From contig JBJXFP010000010.1 of the NCBI GenBank assembly GCA_046155615.1, positions 19,801 to 83,800 on the forward strand: a stretch of 64,000 nt of DNA, written 5' to 3'. The position numbers and the translations under genes were made by a program. Below the pieces are notes generated by a model. That model saw only the letters and a list, made by a program, of their open reading frames with translations. It was not told the DNA's origin and did not search any database. Positions 35,077 through 44,614 of the stretch are shown here, piece by piece; position 1 is the first letter of the stretch; every line of letters begins with the position of its first letter. The DNA comes from JANNVZ01 sp046155615 (GTDB taxonomy: Bacteria > Bacteroidota > Bacteroidia > Flavobacteriales_D > Sanyastnellaceae).

Positions 35077-36030
35077 CTATTTGTACTTCAACTTCTGCCC
35101 CACTTTCAGTGTAGATGTTTTTTTGATTTTGTTCTGCTTACACAGCGCGTCCACTGTTGTCTTGTGTTTTTTGGCAATGGACGTCAGAGTTTCACCACTC
35201 TTTACAGTATGTGTTTTGGTAGTCTTTCTGGCGGCCAGCACCTTTGGATCGATGGCTACTTTTTCAGCGTAATCGAAATGTGTTTTTTCCAATTCAAATT
35301 CCCAGTCGCGCAGTGTTTTTTTGGACGGGTCCACTACTAAGTTCGGGTCAATGGCATCGCCCATGAATCGGATTTCGAAATGCAGATGTGCTCCATAAGA
35401 CCTGCCGGTGTTACCTCCAAGGCCAATCAACTGACCAGCTTCAACGTGATCACCGGGTTTCACTTTACGCTGAGACATGTGTGCGTACAAAGTCTCCAAT
35501 CCGTTGTTGTGGCGAATCACCACTACGTTGCCATACGAGGCGTGGTATTGTGAAATGCGCACCAACCCTTCCCAGGCCGCCATCACGTTGTCGCCCGTTT
35601 CCAGATCTATATCAAGCCCATAGTGCATACGGCCCCAGCGAGGTCCGAAGGGCGAAGTGATGTTGCCGTTGGTCGGATATACAAAATCACAATCGCTATG
35701 GCACAGCACGAATTCTTTGCCATCACCTACATGTTCTTTCGCATTTTTTTCGGCAAAAAGATTTTTGGTGTCCCAGCCACAATAGAGATCATAAGCAGGA
35801 ATGTTGGCCAATGAATCGGCAATGTTGTTCAACTCAAGTGGTGCCGATGGCTCCATGAAGAGGGCTGCTTCGTCAACCTCTTCCTCAGTGGCACCGCCCA
35901 TTTGAGGCTCATACACCTGCCACGAGGCAGTATCGGCAATAAGTTCAATGGCAGATTCAACCTGAGCTGAAAGGCTCAATGGAAAAATGGCAAGCAAAGC
36001 CAAGAGATATTTCCAGGTCAAAATTTTCAT
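35077..36030 (-). CDS. M23-family metallopeptidase with LysM domain
   Basis: The 317-aa secreted protein (signal MKILTWKYLLALLAIFPLSLSAQ) has an M23/lysostaphin domain with zinc ligands His136 and Asp140 (HYGLDID) and HLHFEIR (His215 and His217), and a C-terminal LysM (HTVKSGETLTSIAKKHKTTVDALCKQNKI, about 273-301). It probably trims peptidoglycan or regulates amidases in the periplasm. LysM at the C-terminus is an uncommon but known order. Start moved from 36057 to 36030 because the signal peptide begins there. Confidence 0.9.
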   Translation of the reverse strand: MKILTWKYLLALLAIFPLSLSAQVESAIELIADTASWQVYEPQMGGATEEEVDEAALFMEPSAPLELNNIADSLANIPAYDLYCGWDTKNLFAEKNAKEHVGDGKEFVLCHSDCDFVYPTNGNITSPFGPRWGRMHYGLDIDLETGDNVMAAWEGLVRISQYHASYGNVVVIRHNNGLETLYAHMSQRKVKPGDHVEAGQLIGLGGNTGRSYGAHLHFEIRFMGDAIDPNLVVDPSKKTLRDWEFELEKTHFDYAEKVAIDPKVLAARKTTKTHTVKSGETLTSIAKKHKTTVDALCKQNKIKKTSTLKVGQKLKYK

Positions 36031-36362
36031 TGCGGGGCGAAAGTAATTTGGCATCATAGGGTGAGATGACGGTTTCTTGTCAATGAAACGTTAACCACTT
36101 CTATGATGTTCTATGGCATTCGACCAGTGGTCGCAAATGCAGTGTGTGCAGTGCATAAGAGCCGACCAAATGCTAAACAATTTTAATCTGTACGCGGATT
36201 GGCGAAGCCTGCAAGCCGCCATGTACAAGCTTTTCAGTCAAAGGCATGGCACTGTACTCTATGTTCAAGCACAGGTTGGAAACTTTTTGACAGTAGGGAA
36301 ATGAGTGATGAAAGGAGTATTCAATATTCGCTTCCCTTTCGCGTCATGCTTTTTTCAAATAC
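36031..36362. other. Intergenic region, 332 bp
   Basis: The gap between the divergent M23 and patatin genes holds a small palindrome CGACC-AGT-GGTCG (36121-36133) and a 63-codon frame (36113-36304) with no signal, motif or good context, which I do not call. Promoters for both genes should be here, but none matched TTTG/TAnnTTTG convincingly. Confidence 0.6.
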
Positions 36363-38675
36363 ATGAAAACAAAAAATCAAACGTTGCATACTGAAGTATT
36401 CAGGTGGCTGATAACAATGGCCTGCCTGCTGTGGACTGGTGCGGAGAGCAGCGGGCAGCGTGTGGGTGTGGTGCTCAGTGGCGGAGGCGGCACTGCATTG
36501 GCTCATGTTGGTTTTTTGAAAGTCCTTGAGGCCAACGACATTCCGGTAGATTACATAGCCGGCACCAGCATGGGTGCAGTGATAGCCGCCATGTATGCAT
36601 GTGGCTACAGTGTGGCTGAAATAGACAGTGTGGTGCGCAGCGAAGAATTTTTGCAGATGGCCGAAGGCAGCATCAGTGAACAACTCAAATTCTATTTCAA
36701 AAACACCGACAACGATGCATCCATAGCCCGTGTAAAATACAGCAACGGTGAGTTGATCAACAACGTGCTTCCGGCCAACCTTATCAATCCTGTACTGCTT
36801 GACTGGAAGCTGATGGAAGGCTTTAGTCAGGCCGATGCTGCAAGCAACAACAACTTCGACAGTCTTTACATACCCTTTCGCTGCATAGCTGCAGATGTAG
36901 AAAACAAAAAACAAATAACTTTCAGAAACGGCCCGTTGAATGTGGCTGCGCGTGCATCATGCACTTATCCATTCTATCTGCCTCCTCGCAGGGTGGATGG
37001 GGTACTGTTATATGATGGTGGCATCTACAACAATTTTCCATCAGACATGCTTTATCAAGAATTTTTGCCTGATGTGATACTTGGCTGCAATGTGAGCGGT
37101 GATACTGATGCGCCAACAGAGGACAACATATTCTCCCAACTGCAAAGCATGATACTGAACCGCGTGGAGTATAAAAAACTGTGCGAGCTGATGCTGGTGG
37201 TGGAGCCTGATGTGAAAGGCATTGGCACCTTTGACTTTGCAGCAGGAAGCGCTGCAATAGCACTTGGCGAGAGGGCCACCACTGATAGCTTAGTCAGAAT
37301 AAATCAAATGGTAGCGCGCAAACAAACACTCGAAGAAAAAACTGACAAACGCATGGCATTCAGAAAAAAATTCAAGCCATTGGTGATAGAGCAAGTAGAA
37401 ATAACCGGACTTGATAAAGCACAAAACAACTATGTGAAAAAAGTATTTGGCCGCAAGAATGAACCACGTCACCTGAGTGAACTAAAAATTCCATACTTCC
37501 GTGTTTTTGATGATGACAAAATCAAAAGCATATTTCCAATAGCCATTTTGAATCCAGTTACTGGTAAGTACAACTTGCAACTGGATGTAAAAAAAGAGCG
37601 CGACCTGCGCCTTTCATTCGGTGGCAATTTTAGCTCACGCTCCATCAATACAGGGTTTGTGGGCTTGCAGTACAACTTGTTTGGTGCAACAGCGGCCACC
37701 CTTTCAGCCAATTCATATTTCGGCAGGTTCTATGGCTCTGTAAATAGCAGCGTTCGATGGGATTTTCCAGGCAGCTATCCTGTGGCCCTGCAGGCCGGCT
37801 TCACATTTAACCGGTGGGACTATTTCAAAAGCCTCGCTACATTTTTCGAAGATGTAAAACCATCATACATTTTGCTGAATGAAAGATTCGGAAACTTCTG
37901 CGTCACCACACCAGCCGGTAACAAAGGCGTGATGCGCACCGAGGCCATCTACGCTCTTATGTTCGATGAGTATTACCAGACCACCGAATTTCTTAGCAGC
38001 GACACGGCCGACCGCACTGAGTTCGAAGCCGGAATATTGCGCATGAATTGGGAACGCAACACACTGAACAAAAAACAATACGCCAACAAAGGCACCTGGC
38101 TTAGCATAAGCAGCAAGTATGTCTTTGGCGAAGAGACCTCACTACCCGGGAGCACCAATCCTGTGAGCGACACACTCAGCGACTACCACCAATGGTTTAC
38201 ATTCAAGTTTCAATACACCAATTTCTTTTTGCCTTTGAGAAAGTTCAATCTGGCCTTCGCCCTTGAAGGCATAGCCAGCACACAGGACTTTTTCAACAAC
38301 TACAGTTCGTCCACTATCATGGCGCCATCCTTCACCCCGGTGGCTGAAAGTAAAACATTGTTTTTGCCTCAGTTCAGAGCGCACAACTATGCATCGGCAG
38401 GGCTTATTGGTGTTTTGTCACTTACGAAGAGTATTGACTTGAGAGCCGAGGCTTATGCTTTCAATGCATTTGGCCGCATTGTCCCCAACCAGTTGAAAGA
38501 AGCCGAGTACGCCTGGGAGCAGCAACAATTCTTTATGGGTTCAGGCTCATTCATATTTCATTCGCCACTTGGTCCTGTAAGCCTCAGTGCCAACTACTAC
38601 GACCAGAAGGAAGTGCCGTGGAGTTTCCTGTTCAATTTTGGTTATATCATTTTCAACCGAAGTGCCCGGGACTGA
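36363..38675 (+). CDS. Patatin-like phospholipase with outer-membrane barrel
   Basis: The 770-residue protein has a signal peptide (to about 32), then a patatin lipase: oxyanion loop GGGG (40-43), Ser69 in GTSMG and Asp218 in YDGG. A POTRA-like segment (EQVEITGLDKAQNNYVKK, about 343-360) precedes a C-terminal beta-barrel (about 405-770) of the Omp85/surface-antigen type, ending FGYIIFNRSARD. This is the PlpD-like type Vd architecture, in which the lipase domain is predicted to cross or sit near the outer membrane. No adjacent partner genes. Substrate unknown. Confidence 0.88.
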   Translation: MKTKNQTLHTEVFRWLITMACLLWTGAESSGQRVGVVLSGGGGTALAHVGFLKVLEANDIPVDYIAGTSMGAVIAAMYACGYSVAEIDSVVRSEEFLQMAEGSISEQLKFYFKNTDNDASIARVKYSNGELINNVLPANLINPVLLDWKLMEGFSQADAASNNNFDSLYIPFRCIAADVENKKQITFRNGPLNVAARASCTYPFYLPPRRVDGVLLYDGGIYNNFPSDMLYQEFLPDVILGCNVSGDTDAPTEDNIFSQLQSMILNRVEYKKLCELMLVVEPDVKGIGTFDFAAGSAAIALGERATTDSLVRINQMVARKQTLEEKTDKRMAFRKKFKPLVIEQVEITGLDKAQNNYVKKVFGRKNEPRHLSELKIPYFRVFDDDKIKSIFPIAILNPVTGKYNLQLDVKKERDLRLSFGGNFSSRSINTGFVGLQYNLFGATAATLSANSYFGRFYGSVNSSVRWDFPGSYPVALQAGFTFNRWDYFKSLATFFEDVKPSYILLNERFGNFCVTTPAGNKGVMRTEAIYALMFDEYYQTTEFLSSDTADRTEFEAGILRMNWERNTLNKKQYANKGTWLSISSKYVFGEETSLPGSTNPVSDTLSDYHQWFTFKFQYTNFFLPLRKFNLAFALEGIASTQDFFNNYSSSTIMAPSFTPVAESKTLFLPQFRAHNYASAGLIGVLSLTKSIDLRAEAYAFNAFGRIVPNQLKEAEYAWEQQQFFMGSGSFIFHSPLGPVSLSANYYDQKEVPWSFLFNFGYIIFNRSARD

Positions 38676-38682
38676 TTGGCCG

Positions 38683-38715
38683 AAAAGAAAAAAGCCCGGC
38701 AGTCATGTCCGGACT
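38683..38715 (-). terminator. Intrinsic terminator for response-regulator gene (minus strand)
   Basis: AGCCCGG (38693-38699) and CCGGACT (38709-38715) pair on the minus strand (7 bp with one G-T) and are followed by a T-rich stretch (TTTTTTCTTTT, complement of 38683-38692). It also lies 8 bases past the patatin stop. Confidence 0.65.
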
Positions 38716-38750
38716 CTTATCCAATAAAAGGTTTAGACAATCAATATTAC

Positions 38751-39257
38751 TTATGTAAGCAGTCGCTGACGAAGTATGAATTCGAATTGCTGATTCTGCC
38801 TTTTGAGTTGTTGTATCAGCTTCTCGCGCTCAAATACAATCCTGAATTGCTCCCAGGCCTCAATCACCATGCGCGAAATTTCTTTCATATTAAATGGTTT
38901 TGAAATAATTCGGAAAACCTTACCCTTGTTGATGGCTTCCATTACAGGCACCAGCTCAGTATAGCCTGTCAACAATATGCGCTGCACATCAGGGTAGTGG
39001 TCAGATATGCTTTCCAAAAACTCAACACCACTCATGCTGGGCATGTTGTGGTCAGTTATCACAATCTGAATTTTTAGTTCGCCTATCATGGTATATGCCT
39101 CCACCGGATTGCTGGTGGTATATACATCAAACTCGTGCCTGAAGTTGGCAACAAAGCTGGTGAGGTTTGCTGTGTCATCATCTAAATACAACACTCTGGG
39201 TTTTTCGCTCAACTCTGGTTTTGGATTGGCATCGTGTCTGGTTGATTGCATTGTCAT
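38751..39257 (-). CDS. Response regulator, receiver domain with C-terminal coiled coil
   Basis: A 168-aa regulator: receiver with acidic pocket LDDD (25-28), phospho-acceptor Asp69 in ITDHNMPSMSG, Thr97 and Lys120 in IISKPF. After it comes a helix rich in Glu, Lys and Gln (about 135-168) but no DNA-binding, GGDEF or HD-GYP domain. The receiver resembles that of the hybrid kinase at 44615-45700 in order and spacing of motifs (ANFR, GVEF, INKG). It may receive phosphate from that phosphorelay. The start at 39257 was chosen over 39371 for the first residues near the receiver; ATG at 39251 is also possible. It diverges from the E1-like gene. Confidence 0.85.
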   Translation of the reverse strand: MTMQSTRHDANPKPELSEKPRVLYLDDDTANLTSFVANFRHEFDVYTTSNPVEAYTMIGELKIQIVITDHNMPSMSGVEFLESISDHYPDVQRILLTGYTELVPVMEAINKGKVFRIISKPFNMKEISRMVIEAWEQFRIVFEREKLIQQLKRQNQQFEFILRQRLLT

Positions 39258-39459
39258 GGGGCAGAAGAATTTTTTTTGTCTGTGTTTTAAAATATCAACG
39301 CACTGTAACGAGAGAAATTCTGTTCGGTTACAGTAGTTGCATGCTTTTAGCCAATGGCCTAACAATCTCATCAGGGCTATTAGTGTTCATAAAACACTCA
39401 AAAAATCTTATGCACGCATTGCATCGGATTTAGTTTGCCACCGTCAATGCAAGCACCCC

Positions 39460-41754
39460 ATGTCTAACCTAACAAACCGACTGCGTGCTCAAACTTCTCC
39501 TGCTGACGACTCCAGTTTTCCTGTCTTTTTCAGACTTCGGAATGCTTCTGATCGCGCAGCCTTAAGTGAGTTGATAGAGCGAGTGATATCCATTCAAGTA
39601 CTGGATCAAATCGAAATGCAGATACGTGATTTGGTGAAGCTCGAAAATCCAACAAAAACACTTACTGATGAGGATTACGCTTTAGAAATATCCAATAAAC
39701 TAGGTGGACTGCCATCGGATGAATACGGAGTCTGGGTCTATTACCCTTGGCGCAAACAACTGATCCACTTATTGGATGAAGAAGAGTTCATACGAGTTCG
39801 CACCATTCGTAATGCCTACAAAATAACCTTCGAAGAACAAGCGATACTTCGGACAAAGAAGATAGGTGTGATTGGGCTGAGTGTTGGCCAATCGGTTTCC
39901 TTAGCACTTGCTATGGAGCGCATAGCGGGAGAAATAAGAATTGCGGACTTCGACACCCTCGAGTTGAGCAACATGAATCGCATTCGCACTGGCATATACA
40001 ATCTTGGCTTAAAGAAAACCGCCATGGTAGCCCGCGAGATTGCAGAGATAGATCCGTTCATCAAAGTGATTCGTTTTGATAAGGGTATCAGTCTGGAAAA
40101 CATAGATAGTTTTTTTGACAAAGGTGGCCGATTGGATTTGCTTGTGGAAGAATGTGATGGAATTGACATAAAAATATTGGCGAGAGAAAAAGCAAGAGAA
40201 AAGAGGATTCCAGTAGTGATGGATACAAGTGACCGTGGCATGCTGGATATTGAGATGTATGATTCGGAGCCAGAGTACCCGATTTTTCATGGTTTAGTTG
40301 ATCCTGAAATTTCTTATACGTTTTTGAAGACCCTCAAAACTTCAGAAGAAAAATTGCCTTACATATTGCCAATAGTTGGAAGCGAAACCATAAGCACCGC
40401 ATTCAAAAGTTCATTACTCGAGGTAGGGCAAACCATTTCAACCTGGCCACAATTAGCCAGTGACGTAAATATTGGAGGTTCTATCGCTGCACTCACCGCT
40501 AAGCAAATCATGTTGGGCAAGTCGGTAAAGTCAGGGCGCAAATGGTTTGACGCGGAGGAAATGCTCTTTGCTGGCAAACAGGATCACCAAGAAATAATTC
40601 TGAATGAATTGCCCCTGGAGCAGCGCACTGTAGAAAAACAAATCGAAGTATCAGGTGCATCAATGAGCACCGTGATTCCAGAAAATCAGCTCATAACTGA
40701 TATGGTGGGCGAAGCAACGAGAAGTTCATCACCAGGCAACACTCAAAAATGGAAATGGGTTTGGAAAAACGCAACACTCTTTCTCTTTATTGACAAACAA
40801 ATGGAAATTGGCTTTTCTGACAATTTTAGTTTTGGAAGCATGATGGCCATGGGAATGGCACTCGAGCAAATCCGAATCTCGGCATCTCATCGCCAAATGA
40901 ACGCCCAAGTTGTTCGGTCTGATATGCAAAAAACACCTCACCTCATTGCATATATCACCTTTCACAAGGCCAGTGAAGTTGCTTATCCATACCAATCACT
41001 ATTTGCATACCTAAACAACCGAACCACTTCGAGAGCCTATCCGTCAAGAACTACAATTCCTGCATTGAAATTGAAAGAGATATTACAGGAATTAGAAACT
41101 GTAGGTCTGAAATTCAAACTAATCACAGACACCGATCAGATTGACGAACTAGGCGTGCTCATTAGAAAGGGCGACAGAATAAGGCTAACAAACAAATACG
41201 GCCATGCCGATTTTTATGGCAATGAACTTCGCATTACGAAGGAGGAAAATGAAGCACATCGTGATGGCATAGATGCCGCGACACTGAATCTGACGCCTAA
41301 AGAATCAGCCGGTTTGCAACTGGCCAAAGACTCCAAAGCTATTGACTACCTCAGCCTCATATCAGGCGGCAAAGGCTTCGAGCAGTTCTCTGAAAAAGCG
41401 ATTGAAAGCGCATCTGCAATTGTTGTCATATTCGCACCAGATATGTCACGCGCGAGGCTAATAACAGTAGGGGAAGCCCTTCACAGAACATGGCTGCAGG
41501 CCACTCGCCTTGAGGTGGGCTTACACCCCATGACTGTATTGCAGATGTTGTTCAGCTATCTATTAGTGGACAAGCACAATTATATTCAAGTTCGTGAGAA
41601 AGCTGAAATTGAACGGTTGAAAAAGAACTTCGATCTGCTATTTCCCGAATTTGTTGATCAGCATTCACTTTTCACATTCCGTCTTTTTCCTGATGAAATG
41701 CGACAAAATGAAACTTTGAGAAAACCTACCAAAGAAAAATTGCTTTTTCTGTGA
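39460..41754 (+). CDS. E1/ThiF-like and nitroreductase-like fusion (Rv1355c family)
   Basis: A 764-residue fusion. Residues about 130-330 form an E1/ThiF adenylation-type domain: GVIGLSVGQS (136-145) as the ATP-binding loop, ADFDTLELSNMNR (162-174), the Lys in LGLKKTA and LVEECDGID, but no zinc CxxC. The C-terminal part (about 430-764) resembles nitroreductases, with MALEQIRISA and a terminal FSYLLVDKHNYIQVR helix. This composition matches the family called Rv1355c after a mycobacterial member. It could activate a carboxylate and reduce or oxidise the product; function is unknown. The GTG start of the next gene overlaps its stop. ATG 39460 chosen over 39337. Confidence 0.78.
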   Translation: MSNLTNRLRAQTSPADDSSFPVFFRLRNASDRAALSELIERVISIQVLDQIEMQIRDLVKLENPTKTLTDEDYALEISNKLGGLPSDEYGVWVYYPWRKQLIHLLDEEEFIRVRTIRNAYKITFEEQAILRTKKIGVIGLSVGQSVSLALAMERIAGEIRIADFDTLELSNMNRIRTGIYNLGLKKTAMVAREIAEIDPFIKVIRFDKGISLENIDSFFDKGGRLDLLVEECDGIDIKILAREKAREKRIPVVMDTSDRGMLDIEMYDSEPEYPIFHGLVDPEISYTFLKTLKTSEEKLPYILPIVGSETISTAFKSSLLEVGQTISTWPQLASDVNIGGSIAALTAKQIMLGKSVKSGRKWFDAEEMLFAGKQDHQEIILNELPLEQRTVEKQIEVSGASMSTVIPENQLITDMVGEATRSSSPGNTQKWKWVWKNATLFLFIDKQMEIGFSDNFSFGSMMAMGMALEQIRISASHRQMNAQVVRSDMQKTPHLIAYITFHKASEVAYPYQSLFAYLNNRTTSRAYPSRTTIPALKLKEILQELETVGLKFKLITDTDQIDELGVLIRKGDRIRLTNKYGHADFYGNELRITKEENEAHRDGIDAATLNLTPKESAGLQLAKDSKAIDYLSLISGGKGFEQFSEKAIESASAIVVIFAPDMSRARLITVGEALHRTWLQATRLEVGLHPMTVLQMLFSYLLVDKHNYIQVREKAEIERLKKNFDLLFPEFVDQHSLFTFRLFPDEMRQNETLRKPTKEKLLFL

Positions 41755-42455
41755 AAATTTATTGCGAAGCATTCCATTCAACAGACAAACTCGATGCCTG
41801 GCACGAATATGTGGAAGGACATGCTCGCGTGCTACAAGACTTTGGCATTACCTCCCTCACAAGCCATGGCGAGGAGTGGCTAAGCAACAACCACGTATAT
41901 GTAATAACAGCGCGTGATGAAAATGGCAGAATGATCGGGGGAATAAAAGTGCATAAAGTAGATCCACACTTCAAGCTGCCGGTGGAATTGGCCATTGATC
42001 ATCTAACACCGCAGATAACCGAAGACATTGGCCGGAGCAGTATCGAAGGGGCTGGTGAGATCTGTGGGCTGTGGATAGGCAAAGACACAGGCCGAATGGG
42101 CATGGCCTACTACTTAACGCGAGTAGCCATAGCTATTTGCGAACCATTAGGTATCAAAACAATTTGGGGAATTTCGTCACCATTCACGCTAAACATGTTT
42201 CTGGCCACAGGCTATACCATCATTGAAGAATATGGCGACAGTGGAAACTACATCTATCCGATTCCCGGATTCATTTCTACCGCAGTGGTTATAAAAAACA
42301 CATACACCATCACAACCGCAACTGAAATACACCGTTCGCGCATTTTCAGTCTGCGTAGTAAACCCGTGCAGGTCGCCACTGAGGCACACAACGAATTTCG
42401 GATAGATATTTCTTATAACCTTTCTTCGGTGTTTCCCGTTGAATCGGCACATTAA
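41751..42455 (+). CDS. GNAT-like acyltransferase
   Basis: The 234-aa protein starts with GTG that overlaps the upstream TGA (GTGA), so translation is coupled. It has YVITARDENGRMIGGIKVHKVD, then GEICGLWIGKDTGRMGMAYYLTRVAIAICEPLGIKTIWGISSPFTLNMFLATGYTII, which is a GNAT core with motif A (about 105-125). It resembles N-acyl amino acid or autoinducer-like synthases only loosely. With the E1/nitroreductase partner it may acylate a product; acyl donor and acceptor cannot be read from sequence. Confidence 0.62.
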   Translation: MKIYCEAFHSTDKLDAWHEYVEGHARVLQDFGITSLTSHGEEWLSNNHVYVITARDENGRMIGGIKVHKVDPHFKLPVELAIDHLTPQITEDIGRSSIEGAGEICGLWIGKDTGRMGMAYYLTRVAIAICEPLGIKTIWGISSPFTLNMFLATGYTIIEEYGDSGNYIYPIPGFISTAVVIKNTYTITTATEIHRSRIFSLRSKPVQVATEAHNEFRIDISYNLSSVFPVESAH

Positions 42456-42465
42456 GGAATTCCAA

Positions 42466-44592
42466 ATGAAATCAATCACCCTCTGTGGCATGCTGTCCAT
42501 TGCATGCAGCAGCTTCGCACAAATCACCATTACAGAATCGGGTCTGGCCAAAAACGTGGGCAGGCACTTTCAGATCCTTGAAGATTCGCTCAATACAATG
42601 GACGTAGCCAAGGCCATGGCTTCTGAAGACTACATCAGCTCATCCAGCGATGTGCCGAATATGCAGCTTTCAGGCAGCTCCTTTTGGCTCAGAATTCCAG
42701 TAACAAACAATTCAGGTAAATCACAGTTGTGTATTGACTTGAGGCAGCCAAATCTGGATGAGGTAGAATTTTATGAACCAACCCAGAATGGATACAATGT
42801 TACCAAAACTGGCGATCATCAGCCTATAGCTGAGCGCGCATACAAGCATCAGAACTATGTATTTCCGATAGAACTGGAAACTGGTTCATCTAAAACTTAT
42901 TTCCTAAAAGTAAAATCGTCCGATCAGATCCAGCTGCCCTTATCGATAGGCACAGAAAGTGAGCTTTCCATTGAACATAACAACCGTGACATCCTCTTTG
43001 GAATTTTTGCAGGCATCATGCTTGCGCTTATCCTTTACAACCTGTTTATATGGATAAAAACCAGAGAATGGATCTATGGACTATACATACTTTATCTGGC
43101 TATCATTTTTGCAACTCAAACCAATGTTCTCGGTTTTTCTTACAGGTTTTTATGGCCACACAATCCGTGGCTTGAGAGGCATGCGGTCATACTTCTGATT
43201 TCATTGTCGGGTATAGTAGGCATCATTTTCATACGTTATTACCTCAAGGCAGACACCTATGTAAAGTGGTCTAAGTATGTCTTTTACTCAGCCATTGCTG
43301 TATATGCCACTGCCGCTATCATCTCCAATTTCAATCTTTCCAATTTGCCGTTTAAGATGGTTGAGATCAATGGATCACTGATTGCCATTGCCATTGTTGT
43401 CATAGCCATTTTATGTTGGCGTAGGGGAAGTCTTCAGGCGGCCAACATGTTGCTGGCATGGGCCACATTTCTGGCGGGGTTATTCATATTTGTTATGAAG
43501 GACTTTGGTGTTTTACCATACAATGAGTTCACAGTTCATACCATGACTATTGGTTCCGCACTCGAAGGCATCCTTCTGTCCTTTGGTCTTGCAGACAAAA
43601 TAAATCAGCTGAAAAAAGAAAAAGAAGAAGCACAGCTACGTGAAGTGGAAATGATGAAGAACAATGAAGCCATGCTCACACGGAAAGTGCAGGAGCGCAC
43701 ACATGAATTGGAAGATGCCAAAGATGAATTACAACGCAACTATGATCACCTTCGCCTCACCCAGCGCCAACTTGTGGAATCAGAGAAGATGTCTGGCCTT
43801 GGACAGATGACTGCGGGTATCGCCCACGAGTTGAACAACCCAATCAACTTTGTGTCTTCCAACATCACTCCGCTCAATCGAGATGTTGAGCAGGTAATAG
43901 CATTCATGAAAGAATTTGAACAACTACCTGAAGATGTGTCCGCAGAGCAATTGGCGCAGCTCAAGAAGAAATATCATGATGCCGATATGCCCTACGTAAA
44001 GCAAGAAATAGACATGCTGATGAAGGGTATTCACGAAGGTGCCAGGCGAACTGCGGAGATAGTGAAGGGTCTTAGAATTTTCGCACGTGCTGACAGAGAC
44101 GCGCTTGTAAAAGCCAACATCAACGAATGCATGGATGCCACACTGATAGTGATGAAGAGTGCATTGAAAGAAGAGGTGACTCTTGAAAAAGAGCTGGACA
44201 CGACATTGCCCATGCTGGATTGTTTTCCCGGTAAACTAAATCAGGCTTTTGTAAACATCATTTCAAATGCAGTGCACGCTACACGTGCTGAAGGGCGAAC
44301 AAAAGCAGACAGACATGTCAGGGTAAAAACCTGGGCAGATGATAAGAATTTATACGTATCGGTAAAGGACAATGGCAAAGGAATGAGTGAAGAAGTAAGG
44401 CTGCGCATGTTCGAACCTTTTTATACAACCAAAGGAGTTGGCGAAGGCACTGGCCTTGGTCTGAGTATTACATTGGGCATACTGGAGGAGCACAATGGCC
44501 AGGTGCACGTAAATACTTCGCCCCACACCGGTACTGAAATAATAATAGAAATACCACGTAATTTGTCTCAACTTCGCGCTCAGGCTGCGTAA
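42466..44592 (+). CDS. 7TM-DISM sensor histidine kinase
   Basis: A 708-aa inner-membrane sensor. After a signal peptide (KSITLCGMLSIACSSFAQ) there is a periplasmic 7TMR-DISM extracellular domain (about 30-165), seven membrane helices (about 177-375), a coiled coil (about 380-440), HisKA with His454 in GIAHELNNPINF, and HATPase_c with NQAFVNIISNAVHA, DNGKGM and GEGTGLGLSITLG. Related DISM proteins sense carbohydrate or other small ligands. Start fixed by the signal peptide (ATG 42466), 10 bases after the GNAT gene. Likely to phosphorylate the hybrid kinase or receivers next to it. Confidence 0.9.
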   Translation: MKSITLCGMLSIACSSFAQITITESGLAKNVGRHFQILEDSLNTMDVAKAMASEDYISSSSDVPNMQLSGSSFWLRIPVTNNSGKSQLCIDLRQPNLDEVEFYEPTQNGYNVTKTGDHQPIAERAYKHQNYVFPIELETGSSKTYFLKVKSSDQIQLPLSIGTESELSIEHNNRDILFGIFAGIMLALILYNLFIWIKTREWIYGLYILYLAIIFATQTNVLGFSYRFLWPHNPWLERHAVILLISLSGIVGIIFIRYYLKADTYVKWSKYVFYSAIAVYATAAIISNFNLSNLPFKMVEINGSLIAIAIVVIAILCWRRGSLQAANMLLAWATFLAGLFIFVMKDFGVLPYNEFTVHTMTIGSALEGILLSFGLADKINQLKKEKEEAQLREVEMMKNNEAMLTRKVQERTHELEDAKDELQRNYDHLRLTQRQLVESEKMSGLGQMTAGIAHELNNPINFVSSNITPLNRDVEQVIAFMKEFEQLPEDVSAEQLAQLKKKYHDADMPYVKQEIDMLMKGIHEGARRTAEIVKGLRIFARADRDALVKANINECMDATLIVMKSALKEEVTLEKELDTTLPMLDCFPGKLNQAFVNIISNAVHATRAEGRTKADRHVRVKTWADDKNLYVSVKDNGKGMSEEVRLRMFEPFYTTKGVGEGTGLGLSITLGILEEHNGQVHVNTSPHTGTEIIIEIPRNLSQLRAQAA

Positions 44593-44614
44593 AAAATAAT
44601 TCCACCACCACCCT

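Noticed and set aside
36113..36304. 63-codon ORF between M23 peptidase and patatin genes
   Set aside because: No signal, no motif, Cys/Gln-rich random-like composition and no terminator or promoter of its own.
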